Below are positions 24,601 through 33,769 of a stretch of DNA of 36,937 nt, in pieces. The DNA is taken from NCBI GenBank assembly GCA_035532215.1, contig DATKRK010000096.1, positions 1 to 36,937 on the forward strand, read 5' to 3'. The notes below the pieces were generated by a model. That model ran no database searches. It was not told where the DNA came from and saw only the letters and a list, made by a program, of their open reading frames with translations. The stretch comes from JAICIG01 sp035532215. GTDB lineage: Bacteria; Planctomycetota; Planctomycetia; Pirellulales; JAICIG01. The position numbers and the translations under genes were made by a program. Numbering within the stretch: position 1 is the stretch's first letter; the number at the start of each line of letters is the position of its first letter.

Positions 24601-25912
24601 CGACCCGACCGTCATCACCCAAGTGGCCGACTTGACCGTCAGCAGCAGCCACGCCGGAAGTTTCCAGCAGGGCGACAGCGCCGACCATTATACAATCGCG
24701 GTCAGCAACTCGGGCCCCGGACCAACGTCCGGCCCAGTGACCGTAACAGATACGCTGCCGGCCGGTTTGACGCCAACTGCGGCCAGCGGCGCCGGCTGGA
24801 CTACCAGCATCTCGGGCCAGACGGTCACGGCTACTCGGAGCGACGTGCTGGCCAACGGCGCCAGCTATCCGGGCTTGACCGTCACGGTGAGCGTCGCCAC
24901 CAACGCGCCGGGCAGCGTCGTCAACACGGCCACGGTGTCCGGTGGCGGCGAGTTGAACACCACAAACGACGCCGCCAATGACCCAACTGCCGTAGCGCCC
25001 GCCACCGGCAGCCTCTCGGGATACGTTTACATCGACGCCAACAACGACGGGCGCCGGATCACTCCTGTGGGCCTCGTTCATCTTGCGATCCCCGGCATGG
25101 TCGTGAGGCTCTTCAGCCAGGATAGCCAAGGGAATTGGGCGGAGGTGGCGGGAAAATCGCCGATCCAAACCGGCCAGGACGGATCGTACCGTTTTGATAA
25201 ACTGCTTTCGGGAATCTATCAGATCCAAATGACGCCGTCTCCCGATTTCCTCGACGGAAAAGCGACCGTTGGCGCCATCGGGGGAGCAGCGAGGGGAACC
25301 GCCGGCCAGGATCAGATCGTAGTTCAACTCGGGCCGGGAGAAAGTGGGACAGAGTATAACTTCGGCGAGAGGGGACTCCGGGCGGGGCTGATTTCCCGAA
25401 GGCTGTTCTTGGCTTCGACGCCCCCCTTGGCGCAGGTCATTGACACTCTCTTCTCGCAGCCGGTCGCTGCCGCGCCCCAATTTGCCGCCGAGACTAGTCC
25501 TGCTTCGACGCCGTTAGCTGTCTTGGCGCCGGACGCGATTTCGGCCATCGGCGCGCCGAGCGGATATGCGATTACAGCGGACAAACCGCTGATCCAAGCG
25601 GCAGACGCTTCGTCGGCGGGATTTGCGTTTTCGGGCGCCGAGGTCGGGGCGACCTATCGTTACAGCGTTACAAGCGACGGCGGAGGGGCCGCGGTGACGG
25701 GCAGCGGCGTCGTGTCCGCCGCCAACCAGGATGTAACGGGAATCGACGTGTCGGCGCTGCCCGACGGAACCTTGACTTATCGAGCGACGCTGACCGACGT
25801 CAGCGGCCAAGGCAGGGCGGCAACGGCCACCGCGAAACTCGATCGAAGCGCGATGCCTTCCGTTGCGGCGGTCGACTCCGTGTTTGGCCAGCAGAGTTGG
25901 CTCCAGCCATGA
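21608..25912 (+). CDS. Giant secreted protein: DNRLRE-like domain, seven DUF11 repeats, SdrD-B-like domain
   Basis: 1434 residues from the ATG at 21608 (a TTG at 21605 is adjacent). The N-terminus carries LGIELLERRDLLTSVSL (about residues 27-43), the planctomycete signature found on large exported proteins. Residues about 45-245 look like a DNRLRE-type beta-sandwich (RGLVDFNVAGSIPAGSTI and LTIDY at its end). Residues about 250-1134 are seven tandem DUF11 beta-sandwich repeats of 126-127 residues (for example SHAGNFRQGDSADQY and VTDTLPAGLTPTAASG). There follows a Cna-B/SdrD-B-like domain (SGYVYIDANNDGRR to YNFGER) and a C-terminal region ending in SWLQP. It is probably a cell-surface stalk or adhesin. 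An exporter operon follows immediately. Confidence 0.88.
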   Translation: MISDIRKPFYSKRITRSRQSEIYRRTLGIELLERRDLLTSVSLTPVKDNSLIEYQYPQYSGGASQYIFVGLEHFSLTPMRGLVDFNVAGSIPAGSTINSVSLTVTMELTNSTTVVTPTVGLHDVSQNWGQGTGIPQYFMPPFALTTTNDATWTNTFYPNQLWKTPGGDFSPTVSGTAVFGADGTTSTFSSTSQMVADVQSWLNNPSANYGWLMLGDETQNSGKMIGSMHSSNPPTLTIDYTAPAPKATPDLVISGSHAGNFRQGDSADQYALTVNNAGAGPTSGQVTVTDTLPAGLTPTTASGAGWNVSISGQTVTATRSDALAAGSAFPALTVKVGVANNAPASVTNTAAVSGGGETNTSNDTANDPTTIIQAADLTIGVSHASQFRQGDSADNYTIAVNNVGPGSTSGLVTITDTLPTGLTPTAASGTGWTTSIAGQTVTATRSDVLAAGASYPPLTVTVRVENDAHPSVTNTTAVSGGGELNTANDTANDPTSIVQAADLTVKSSHAASFQQGNSNDSYTITVSNVGSGATTGLATVTDTLPAGLTPTAASGTGWSTNIVGQTVTATRSDALASGASYPTLIITLSVASNAPASVTNTTAVSGGGELNTANDTATDPTTITAPAPDLAVTENHTGNFRQGDSSDAYSIAVSNVGLVATNGQISVTDTLPAGLTPTAASGTGWTTSIAGQTVTATRSDALASGASFPGLTVTVSVADNAPASVTNTATVSGGGELNTANDTANDVTAIVQAADLTVSASHSGNFEQGDSADNYTITVNNVGAGPTTGQVTVTDTLPAGLTPTAASGTGWTTSIAGQTVTATRSDVLAAGASFPGLTVTVSVANNAPASVTNTATVSGGGELNTANDSASDPTTITPPLPDLTIAASHSGDFRQGDSADNYTITVNNSGRAATTGQVTVTDKLPTGLTPTAASGDGWTTSISGQTVTATRSDALAKGANYPRLTVTVSVGTDAPADVTNTASVSGGGEANTANDSASDPTVITQVADLTVSSSHAGSFQQGDSADHYTIAVSNSGPGPTSGPVTVTDTLPAGLTPTAASGAGWTTSISGQTVTATRSDVLANGASYPGLTVTVSVATNAPGSVVNTATVSGGGELNTTNDAANDPTAVAPATGSLSGYVYIDANNDGRRITPVGLVHLAIPGMVVRLFSQDSQGNWAEVAGKSPIQTGQDGSYRFDKLLSGIYQIQMTPSPDFLDGKATVGAIGGAARGTAGQDQIVVQLGPGESGTEYNFGERGLRAGLISRRLFLASTPPLAQVIDTLFSQPVAAAPQFAAETSPASTPLAVLAPDAISAIGAPSGYAITADKPLIQAADASSAGFAFSGAEVGATYRYSVTSDGGGAAVTGSGVVSAANQDVTGIDVSALPDGTLTYRATLTDVSGQGRAATATAKLDRSAMPSVAAVDSVFGQQSWLQP
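22355..25006 (+). repeat. Seven tandem 378/381-bp coding repeats (DUF11 units)
   Basis: Units begin at the codon for the conserved Asp at 22355, 22733, 23111, 23492, 23870, 24251 and 24629. The spacing is 378, 378, 381, 378, 381 and 378 bases. Blocks such as the CTGACGCCGACGGCGGCCAG region and GGCCAGACGGTCACGGCCAC are nearly identical between units at the DNA level, so the array has been homogenised or expanded recently. It is likely to be unstable in copy number. Confidence 0.9.
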
Positions 25913-26021
25913 ATCAGTTTCAGCGTACCGCCTCGCTACATCTACCGAGCCGCCGACAGTCGCCGGGAATGCGTGCGGCAGTACAGCCGTTGCGGCTCTG
26001 GAAATACGAGGGGGCCGGTCG

Positions 26022-27158
26022 ATGACCTGGATCGCCTGGAAAATGCTGACCGGCAACCGGGGCAAGTACCTGGGCATCATCCTGGGCATCGCCTTCGCGT
26101 CGCTGTTGATTGCACAGCAAAGCTCGATCTTCTGCGGGTTGATGCGGCTGACGATCAGCCAAATCAAAGATCTCGAAGGCGCCGAAATCTGGGTGATGGA
26201 CCCCAACGTGCAGTCCATCGACGACATCAAGCCGCTCTCGGAAAACGACCTGTACCGCGTGCGCGGCGTGCCGGGCGTCCAGTGGGCCGTGCGGCTGTAC
26301 AAGGGCATCACGCGGGCCCGAACGGCCGACGGCAACTTTCAGCAGGTGATTCTGTTGGGGTTCGACGACGCCACGATGGTCGGCGCGCCGCACGCAATCA
26401 TTGCCGGCGACCTGGCCGATTTGCGGCGGCCGGACGCGTTGATCATGGACGAAGCCGGCTACCGTCAGCTTTGGCCGAACGAACCGTTCGAGTTGGGCAA
26501 GACGTTTGAGATGAACGACCGCCGCGCCGTGCTGGTCGGCGTCTGCAAAGCGCGGCGCACGTTCCAGACGATCCCGATCGTCTACACTCGCTACTCGCAA
26601 GCCGTCGGCTTTGTGCCGTCGGAACGCAAGGTGTTGTCGTTCGTGCTGGCCGAGCCTGAGCGAGGGATTGCGGCCGCCGAGGTCTGCCGCAGGATCACCG
26701 AGCTGACGGGTTTGCAAGCTGCGACGCGAGACGATTTCTCCTGGCAAACGATCATGTACTTCCTGAAAAAGACCGGCATCCCGATCAATTTCGGCATCAC
26801 GGTCCTGCTGGGCTTCATCGTCGGCACGGCCATCGCCGGGCAGACGTTTTACCTGTTCACGATCGAAAACCTGAAGCAGTTCGGGGCTTTGAAAGCGATG
26901 GGCGCCGGCAACCTGCGGCTAATGGGAATGATTCTGTTCCAGGCGATCGTCGTCGGACTGATCGGCTATGGGCTGGGCGTGGGCGCCGCCGCCGTCTTCG
27001 GGCGCCTCACGCGCGATACGTCGAAGCTGGCCTTTTTCATGCCTTGGCAAGTGCTCTTTGGCACAGGCGCGGCCGTCGCGCTGATCGCCTTGTTCTCGTG
27101 CCTGTTGTCGATGCGCCGCGTGTTCGTGCTTGAACCCGCCGTCGTGTTCCAAGGGTAA
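26022..27158 (+). CDS. DevC-like ABC transporter permease, second copy
   Basis: 378 residues from the ATG at 26022, preceded by GAGGGGG. The open frame continues upstream, but the family start MTWIAWKMLTGNRGKYLG fits 26022. It has one N-terminal membrane helix, a periplasmic domain with WVMDPNVQSIDDIKPL and GVPGVQWAVRLY (compare HPKVDNVD and GIPGVEAVKPYL in the first copy), and three C-terminal helices ending VFVLEPAVVFQG. The layout and order permease-ATPase-fusion protein match the first exporter operon. It is paralogous but clearly diverged. It begins 110 bases after the giant surface protein gene. Confidence 0.9.
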   Translation: MTWIAWKMLTGNRGKYLGIILGIAFASLLIAQQSSIFCGLMRLTISQIKDLEGAEIWVMDPNVQSIDDIKPLSENDLYRVRGVPGVQWAVRLYKGITRARTADGNFQQVILLGFDDATMVGAPHAIIAGDLADLRRPDALIMDEAGYRQLWPNEPFELGKTFEMNDRRAVLVGVCKARRTFQTIPIVYTRYSQAVGFVPSERKVLSFVLAEPERGIAAAEVCRRITELTGLQAATRDDFSWQTIMYFLKKTGIPINFGITVLLGFIVGTAIAGQTFYLFTIENLKQFGALKAMGAGNLRLMGMILFQAIVVGLIGYGLGVGAAAVFGRLTRDTSKLAFFMPWQVLFGTGAAVALIALFSCLLSMRRVFVLEPAVVFQG

Positions 27159-27196
27159 GCGTAACCGTGTTCCAATTGAGAGACTCCCGACTCGCC

Positions 27197-27979
<783 letters not shown>

Positions 27980-27988
27980 GAGCCCAAC

Positions 27989-29110
27989 ATGCTGACCAAA
28001 AACGTATTGCCGCTCGTCACCTTGGCCTTGCTGGCCTTCACCGTGGTGCATGTGTTCGGCGCGCCGCAAGCGGCCGAACCGACCATGCCCCTGGCGCCGC
28101 CGGCCCACAGCCCCTTTACCGGCACGGTGGCCGGCGCCGGCACGATCGAAGCGCAAACCGAGAACATCGCCATCGGCTCGCCGACGCCGGGCGTCGTGAC
28201 GAAGGTCTTCGTCCGAGTCGGCCAGCGCGTCGAGGAGGGCGATCCGCTGTTCCTGCTCGACGACCGCGTGCAACAGGCCGAATTGAAGTTTCGCCACGCC
28301 GCGGCGGCCGCCGCCGAAGCGCAGCTCACGCAGCTCGAGCGCCTGCCGCGTCCCGAGCAGATTCCCGTCTCCGAGGCTCAAGTGGCCGAGGCCGAATCGA
28401 ACCTGGCCAAGGCCCGCGACCAGTGGGAGCGCGGCCGGCAGTTGATCGCGACCAAGGTGGTGACCGAGGAAGACCTAGTCCAGCGCCAGAAGGCGTTTCA
28501 GGCCGCCAAGGCGCAATTGGCCCGCGTCAAGTCGCAGCACGCCATGCTTTTGGCCGGCGCCTGGCAGTACGACAAGCTGGCGGCCCGCGCCGCCGTCGAT
28601 CAGGCCCTGGCCCAGATCGATCAGACGAAGGCCGACCTCGACCGACTCACTGTGCGGGCGCTGTTCGACGGCGACGTGCTGCAGGTCAACGTGCGGCCGG
28701 GCGAATTCGTGGGGGCCCCGGCGAACCAGGCGTTGATTGTGCTAGGCGACGTCGATCGGCTGCACGCTCGCGTCGACATCGACGAGCACGATATTCCCCG
28801 CTTCAAGCCCGGCGCCCCCGCAGTGGCCATGCTGCGAGGGCTGCCCGACAAACAGTTCCAACTCGAGTTCGTGCGCGTCGAACCGTTCGTCGTGCCCAAA
28901 AAATCGCTGACCGGCGACAACACCGAGCGGGTCGACACGCGCGTGTTGCAGGCGATTTACGCCATCGAGGCCCACGACCAGCCGCTCTACGTCGGCCAAC
29001 AATTGGACGTCTTCATCCAGACGCCTGGCGCGAAGCGAACCGAGGGCGAAGGGCCCATGAATCTCGCCGCGGAACGCGAAGTCGGAGCTGCTGGAGATCA
29101 GGCCCTATAA
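27989..29110 (+). CDS. DevB-like HlyD/membrane-fusion protein, second copy
   Basis: 373 residues. The N-terminal anchor is VLPLVTLALLAFTVVHVFG. Residues about 45-95 hold the first half of a lipoyl-like domain (GAGTIEAQTENIAIGSPTPG, VRVGQRVEEGDPLFLLD). A long Ala/Glu/Gln-rich helical hairpin spans about 95-215. The second half (LTVRALFDGDVLQVNVRPGEFVG) and the barrel follow. The hairpin is longer than in the first copy. The C-terminal ~20 residues are hydrophilic and may be disordered. It is the last gene of the second exporter operon; no outer-membrane TolC-like gene follows. Confidence 0.9.
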   Translation: MLTKNVLPLVTLALLAFTVVHVFGAPQAAEPTMPLAPPAHSPFTGTVAGAGTIEAQTENIAIGSPTPGVVTKVFVRVGQRVEEGDPLFLLDDRVQQAELKFRHAAAAAAEAQLTQLERLPRPEQIPVSEAQVAEAESNLAKARDQWERGRQLIATKVVTEEDLVQRQKAFQAAKAQLARVKSQHAMLLAGAWQYDKLAARAAVDQALAQIDQTKADLDRLTVRALFDGDVLQVNVRPGEFVGAPANQALIVLGDVDRLHARVDIDEHDIPRFKPGAPAVAMLRGLPDKQFQLEFVRVEPFVVPKKSLTGDNTERVDTRVLQAIYAIEAHDQPLYVGQQLDVFIQTPGAKRTEGEGPMNLAAEREVGAAGDQAL

Positions 29111-29533
29111 CTTCTTTGTGCGGCGATCCGTCTCGTACCAAGAATCGCTGCGTTCGACCCGGTGGCTACACGCCGCCACAATAATGCTTTGGCCAAGACG
29201 TCCCGTCGCCAGCCTAAGACCTTCGGCTGCGGAGGCGGGCGCCGATGTCGCCTGAAGGCAAACGCGGGTCAGGAGTTGGGGCAATTGGGATGGCGGGCGG
29301 CGTTCCCAATGACGCTTTTCAGTCTGCATCGGTCTGCATCATGCCGCCGCTCTCTCCTGGCTCCGATCGCTGGCCTTGGGAGTCGTCCGCTGTGGCACGC
29401 GGAATAGTGGCTTCGAGCATCCGTCGTTAAAGTCAGCTTGCGTTATTTATTTTAACTAACGGTTAAAGTCGATGTTGTCGATAAACTGTCCGGCCAGGAA
29501 ATACACCCCAATGAGGACGGTAGCGCGGAATTT
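29111..29533. other. Spacer with no recognisable gene
   Basis: No gene is supported. The AT-rich piece at about 29425-29475 contains GTTAAAGTC twice (29426-29434 and 29462-29470), 36 bases apart, and is the most promoter-like part ahead of the cytochrome-barrel gene. Confidence 0.4.
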
Positions 29534-29655
29534 TGCACCGAGGAAAAAATAACTTCCCTACACGCAAACGCCATCAGCCCCAATAGATGGGGAGATAGGG
29601 CTTGCGCTAATTCTTCCCACGTTTGATGGGGGTTGGTGACTTGATCCTCGGCGCT
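29534..29655. repeat. Inverted-repeat-bounded element, copy B
   Basis: A 122-bp element related to copy A at 21018-21129. The ends are TGCACCGAGGA (29534-29544) and TCCTCGGCGCT (29645-29655). The box AAATAACTTCCCTACACGCAA lies at 29547-29567, and CAATAG followed by a GGGG-x-GA motif at 29581. A local hairpin CCCC-AATAGAT-GGGG is possible. It ends 32 bases before the cytochrome-barrel start codon, so it may lie in that gene's leader. The first ~60 bases align without gaps with copy A; the second half differs by about 10 bases in length. Confidence 0.75.
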
Positions 29656-29687
29656 ATCCATTCCCGCCTGCCGAGGTTCTGGCAACT

Positions 29688-31406
29688 ATGAGGCGTCCCG
29701 CTTTGACCCACGCGGTGCTTGTTGTCTTGCTTTGGACGTGCCTCCTTGTACCGCAAGCAGACGCCGATGACGACATGCGATCGTCCCCCACGCCTTCCGC
29801 TTTCGTCAAAGCGGCGAATAGAAGGACTTTTGGCGGGGCCAAGCCCAAAAGCCCTTCTTCGGGCGAAGCCGGCGCCGCGGCCTATATCCCCAACGACGTG
29901 CATGACGAGATTGCCCGACATCTCGTTCGACACGCCAAGGCAACTGCGCCATCGCCGAAGGCGGCCGAGTCCGGCACAGCCGATCCGGCGTCCGGCGATC
30001 AAGGCAGCTCGCGCGAAAGCGACGGCAAGACTACAAAATCGAGCGGCAGTGCCGGTAACGGCTTCGATGCGTCGCTGGTTCAAGCAGGCGAGACGGCGTT
30101 CAACAACAATTGCACTTCGTGCCACGATGCTCAGAAGTCCCTGCAAGCATCCAAGAGCCTCGGGGGCTGGCGGACGACCGTGCGGCGGATGGCCGGCAAG
30201 CCCGATGCACAGATTCCAGAAAGCGTCCACGAGTCGATCGCCGCGTACCTCGCGTCTCGCAACGAAGGCGGAAAAGAGCAGAAAGAGGGCGGCGGTTCCG
30301 AAGCCGACGTCGAGCCGCCATTCTCTTTCACGGGCACCGTCTCTCCCACATGGCGCGGCGGCGCGACCAACTTGCAGGATCCCGGCTTCTTCCCCGGTCT
30401 ATGGGTTGGCGCTGCGTGGCAAAGCAAAGGACCTGTGAGCGCCCGAGCTACCGCATGCATAACCTGCCATACCAATTCCAGAGCGGACCTGGTCGAGGCC
30501 TCGGTCCGGTTCGACGTCGCCAAGCATCTGCGCTCCCATTTCGAGGGCGATTCGCAGACCGATGTCGCGATCGAGGCCGGGCGGTTCGTCGTTCCGTTCG
30601 GAGCATTTTATCAGCAGGTTAACCCCAGCGTATACCGCACGGTCACCCAACCCCTCATCTATAACATGGGGCAGCGAGTCGATGCCACCAACCTGAGTCC
30701 AGGCCTCCTGGGCTATCCGGTTTTGCCGATGCCCTATTCGGATACCGGGTCGAATCTCTCGGTGGGGCTCCCGATCGCAGAGAACACGACTGCCACGTTC
30801 GACGCTTACCTCGTCAACGGCCTGCAGGGGACCAGCAATGGGGTGGATTTCGTTCTGACGCGGCAACAGCTATTCGACAACAATTCGCGACCGGCCGGCG
30901 GCGGAAGGTTTACGATCGGGGGAAAGAACCTGCGGCTGGGAACGTCGGTGATGGGAGGCCGCTTCAATTCCAATGCGGGAAGCGGTCCTTTCAACCAGGG
31001 AATGGACTACCTTATTTTCGGAGCGGACGCGGTCTTCCGCTGGGAAGATCGGCTACGCTTGCAGTTCGAGTACGCCCAGCGTAATTCCGACCGGTTAGGG
31101 ACCGTCCCCAACTCCATTTTCACCGAGCGAGTCGGCGGCTTTTACCTGGAATGCGAGGCGCTGATTAGCCGGCGCTGGAACATGAGTTTTCTGGCACGGT
31201 ACGACGGGCAGTCGACGCAGAGCTTGTCGCCGCCTCCTGGCAGTACCCTCACGGCCGCCAATTTCACGGTGCAGCGATTCACCTACGGCTTGAACTGGAC
31301 GCTTCCGGGCGGCAGCCTGTTGATGGTGAACGAGGAACATTGGTTCTTGCCCGCTGGCCTGGGCAGTGTTGACGTCCTCGGGGTTCGCTGGGCGGCGACA
31401 TTCTGA
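29688..31406 (+). CDS. Two-haem cytochrome c fused to a predicted outer-membrane beta-barrel
   Basis: 572 residues. The N-terminal signal peptide is RRPALTHAVLVVLLWTCLLV. A low-complexity Ser/Lys/Ala linker (about 85-125) follows. The first haem-attachment motif, CTSCH (142-146), lies in QAGETAFNNNCTSCHDA with a possible distal Met at 168 (RRMAG), and the second is CITCH (257-261). From about residue 265 to the C-terminal F the sequence alternates as in barrel strands, with FDVAKHLRSHFEGDSQTDV, FVVPFGAFYQQVNPSVYR, RLQFEYAQRNSDRLGT and a terminal WAATF. The terminal aromatic is typical of outer-membrane proteins. An outer-membrane electron-transfer or terminal-reductase role is inferred from the architecture. 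BBP7 follows. Confidence 0.82.
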   Translation: MRRPALTHAVLVVLLWTCLLVPQADADDDMRSSPTPSAFVKAANRRTFGGAKPKSPSSGEAGAAAYIPNDVHDEIARHLVRHAKATAPSPKAAESGTADPASGDQGSSRESDGKTTKSSGSAGNGFDASLVQAGETAFNNNCTSCHDAQKSLQASKSLGGWRTTVRRMAGKPDAQIPESVHESIAAYLASRNEGGKEQKEGGGSEADVEPPFSFTGTVSPTWRGGATNLQDPGFFPGLWVGAAWQSKGPVSARATACITCHTNSRADLVEASVRFDVAKHLRSHFEGDSQTDVAIEAGRFVVPFGAFYQQVNPSVYRTVTQPLIYNMGQRVDATNLSPGLLGYPVLPMPYSDTGSNLSVGLPIAENTTATFDAYLVNGLQGTSNGVDFVLTRQQLFDNNSRPAGGGRFTIGGKNLRLGTSVMGGRFNSNAGSGPFNQGMDYLIFGADAVFRWEDRLRLQFEYAQRNSDRLGTVPNSIFTERVGGFYLECEALISRRWNMSFLARYDGQSTQSLSPPPGSTLTAANFTVQRFTYGLNWTLPGGSLLMVNEEHWFLPAGLGSVDVLGVRWAATF

Positions 31407-31489
31407 ATAACGAGCAGTTCGCATCGAGCGAGCTGCTATCGACACGATCCGGCGTGCTGGAGGGGTCTGGCAAATGCCAGAAAGAAGCC

Positions 31490-33037
31490 ATGACGATCCA
31501 TCGATTCTTGCCTTGGTTGGCGCCGCTTGAATACAGCGCCCGGCCTGCCGCGCTATGGCCCACGGTTGTCGTCGTGCTGGCTGCGGCATGGCTCGTAGGG
31601 GCTGCGCAGGTAACAGCGCAGACGACTGCCGCGTCCGAGCCGTTGATCGTGCAAGAGGACGTTCCCGAGCCTCGGTCAAACTACCGACCCAATCAACCCC
31701 AGGGAACTATTGCCGACGCCGACGTCATGGAGCTTCCCGGCCTGCAATCGGAATCCGTATATCCTCCGAGTCGGATTGCCGGCGGCGCGTGCAACGGCAG
31801 TCCTCCTCAGCGCAGGCTGCCTCGCATGCGGCGCAATTATCCCACGTCTTGCCGTGTCGCAGAGAGCAACTTGCCCGAATGGCAGATGCCCCCCTTGCTT
31901 GAGACGCCTCAAAACCCCGGGTGGACTGACTGCCACGGGGCGTGCCGCATCGGCGGTTTGGGCGCTGTGATGCACGATCGGCTTTGGTTTCGTTCCGAAT
32001 TTCTGCTCTTTTGGAGCAAAGGGGCGGACATACCCGCCCTGGCGACCACAAGTCCGCCTGGTACGGCTCAGGGGCAAGCCGGCATTCTTGGCGCGCCAGG
32101 TACGGCGCTCCTGTTCGGCAATCAGGCGGTCGATTCGAACGCTCGGGCGGGCGGCCGCTTCGCGCTGGGCGGGTGGCTCACCCCGTGCCAGGATCTGGGC
32201 ATCGAGGCGACGTATCTATTCCTGGGTACGGCAGCGGCGCGATTCCAGGCTTCGGATCAAACGAATCCCATCCTTGCACAGCCTTTTCTCAATGCCCAAA
32301 CCGGAGCTCAGGACGCTTCACTCGTGGCTTATCCGGGAGTTGAATCGGGCACGCTGAATATCGTGATGCAAAACAATTTCAATAGTCTGGATACGCTCCT
32401 TCGCACGGCGTTTGTACGCGAATCCGACTACCGCGGGGACTTCCTTTTTGGCTTCCGATACGCCCGGTTTGCGGAGGACCTGGCCGTCAACTCGCAATCG
32501 ACGACTACGTCAGGTTCAGGGGTCGTCCCCGTAGGGACTGTTACGAACGTCTCGGATTTCTTCGGGGCCTCCAACCAGTTTTATGGCGGCGAATTTGGAG
32601 TTTCCACACAAAGCCGCCGCGGCCGGTGGTCGGTCGACCTGCAGTGCAAGGTCGCCCTGGGCTACAGCCAGTCTGCTGTTTCGGTCCTGGGACAAACGGC
32701 CACGACGGTTCCCTCACAAGCCCCGGTCATCTATTCAGGAGGGCTGTTGGCTTTGCCGACGAACATGGGCCGCCACGAACTCAGTGGCTTTGCAGTGCTT
32801 CCCGAGCTTGGCGTCACTCTCGAATACCAACTCACCCGACGCCTGAGCGCCACCTTCGGATACAGAATCCTGTATTGGAGTCGGGTGGCTCGACCGGCCG
32901 ATCAGGTGGACCTGAACCTTAATCCGTCGCAGTTCCCGCCCGGACAATTGAGCGGTACCGCAGCGCCGCAATTCAAGTCCGTTACCACTGACTTCTGGAC
33001 GCAGGGACTCACCGCTGGACTGAAGTACCAGTTCTGA
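31490..33037 (+). CDS. BBP7-family outer-membrane beta-barrel protein
   Basis: 515 residues from the ATG at 31490; a GTG at 31454 is in frame. The N-terminus has a long signal-like segment (PTVVVVLAAAWLVGAAQVTAQ). A Pro/Arg-rich linker with several cysteines (ACNGSPPQRRLPRMRR, TSCRV) precedes the barrel. The barrel begins with DRLWFRSEFLLFWSKGADIPAL and includes RFALGGWLTPCQDLGIEATYLF, DYRGDFLFGFRYARFAEDL and YGGEFGVSTQSRRGRWSVDL. It ends TQGLTAGLKYQF with a terminal aromatic. These are hallmarks of the BBP7 family, abundant in planctomycetes and of unknown function. It follows the cytochrome-barrel gene by about 80 bases, perhaps co-transcribed. Confidence 0.93.
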   Translation: MTIHRFLPWLAPLEYSARPAALWPTVVVVLAAAWLVGAAQVTAQTTAASEPLIVQEDVPEPRSNYRPNQPQGTIADADVMELPGLQSESVYPPSRIAGGACNGSPPQRRLPRMRRNYPTSCRVAESNLPEWQMPPLLETPQNPGWTDCHGACRIGGLGAVMHDRLWFRSEFLLFWSKGADIPALATTSPPGTAQGQAGILGAPGTALLFGNQAVDSNARAGGRFALGGWLTPCQDLGIEATYLFLGTAAARFQASDQTNPILAQPFLNAQTGAQDASLVAYPGVESGTLNIVMQNNFNSLDTLLRTAFVRESDYRGDFLFGFRYARFAEDLAVNSQSTTTSGSGVVPVGTVTNVSDFFGASNQFYGGEFGVSTQSRRGRWSVDLQCKVALGYSQSAVSVLGQTATTVPSQAPVIYSGGLLALPTNMGRHELSGFAVLPELGVTLEYQLTRRLSATFGYRILYWSRVARPADQVDLNLNPSQFPPGQLSGTAAPQFKSVTTDFWTQGLTAGLKYQF

Positions 33038-33040
33038 TTT

Positions 33041-33065
33041 CATCGGGCAAATCAACTGCCCGATG
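33041..33065 (+). terminator. Hairpin after the BBP7 gene
   Basis: CATCGGGCA (33041-33049) and TGCCCGATG (33057-33065) form a perfect 9-bp stem with a 7-base loop starting 4 bases after the stop codon. The position is right for a transcript end, but no T-run follows, so it may be Rho-dependent or an RNA-stabilising hairpin. Confidence 0.55.
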
Positions 33066-33367
33066 ACACTAACGGGCGTGGACAGGCTTGTCAAGCTGCG
33101 GAGTCCTTAAACTGCAATGGTTTACGCACCGCCTGCTAGCCCAAATGAGCGTTGGTTTGCTGACGAGATGCCCACCGGTATCACCGCACGGCTAGTGTGT
33201 CGGTTCAGCCCTCGCGGGGGCGAAGCCGAGCGGCAGAGCATGCAGGCCGACAAGAACCGTTCGCTTTAGCGAGGCAACCTCCCGTCGTCGTCGGCCTGCT
33301 GCGTCGCGGGCGGGGCAGCGCGCGGCGAGCAGGGTCCCGCGGGGATTAACCGCACCCAGATTTGCCA
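33066..33367. other. Spacer, nothing recognised
   Basis: About 300 GC-rich bases with no convincing frame, RNA or repeat. TTTAGCGAGGC near 33265 echoes the end of the 39-bp direct repeats found at 33770 and 33893. Confidence 0.35.
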
Positions 33368-33595
33368 TCAGCGGCTGCGGCCTTGCTGGCGATTATCTCT
33401 CTGCAATTCCCGCCAAAGCTCCATCAGCAAGTGCATCCCGGTCAGTACGGTGACCATACACATGGAGACCGTGGCCACGTTCTGAAAGACCTGCCCGTTG
33501 GACGAACCGGCGTTCCTTGCCATGTTCTGGGCTTCCTTGGCGATATAGAGCGGGTTGCTGGGCCGGGTCATGCGTCGCGCATGTTGCGGCGACAT
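33368..33595 (-). CDS. Possible small single-span membrane protein
   Basis: The 75-residue frame contains one convincing membrane segment, NVATVSMCMVTVLTGMHLLM (about residues 40-59), followed by a charged tail (ELWRELQRDNRQQGRSR). A start at the internal methionine MARNAGSSNGQ (codon 25, about 33523) would give 51 residues with a typical small-protein layout. I do not recognise a family. It sits in the junction between the surface-protein region and the replicon module. Confidence 0.4.
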   Translation of the reverse strand: MSPQHARRMTRPSNPLYIAKEAQNMARNAGSSNGQVFQNVATVSMCMVTVLTGMHLLMELWRELQRDNRQQGRSR

Positions 33596-33769
33596 GGCGA
33601 GGAAGTCAAGAAATGTTCAACCAACAAGCGTCTTCCGATTGGATCGAGGTTGGATGGCAACGCTTGGATTGCGAGTGCAAATTGTTGCCCGGCGAGGGAC
33701 GGCGGAATGCCAGACCGCGAGGCGAGGCGTTTGCCCAAAGGCTGCGGCGGCCGGGTTGACCGCTGCAAA

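Noticed and set aside
22355..25006. CRISPR-like array
   Set aside because: The repeat units are 378-381 bp and in frame, encoding DUF11 domains; there are no short repeats with unique spacers.
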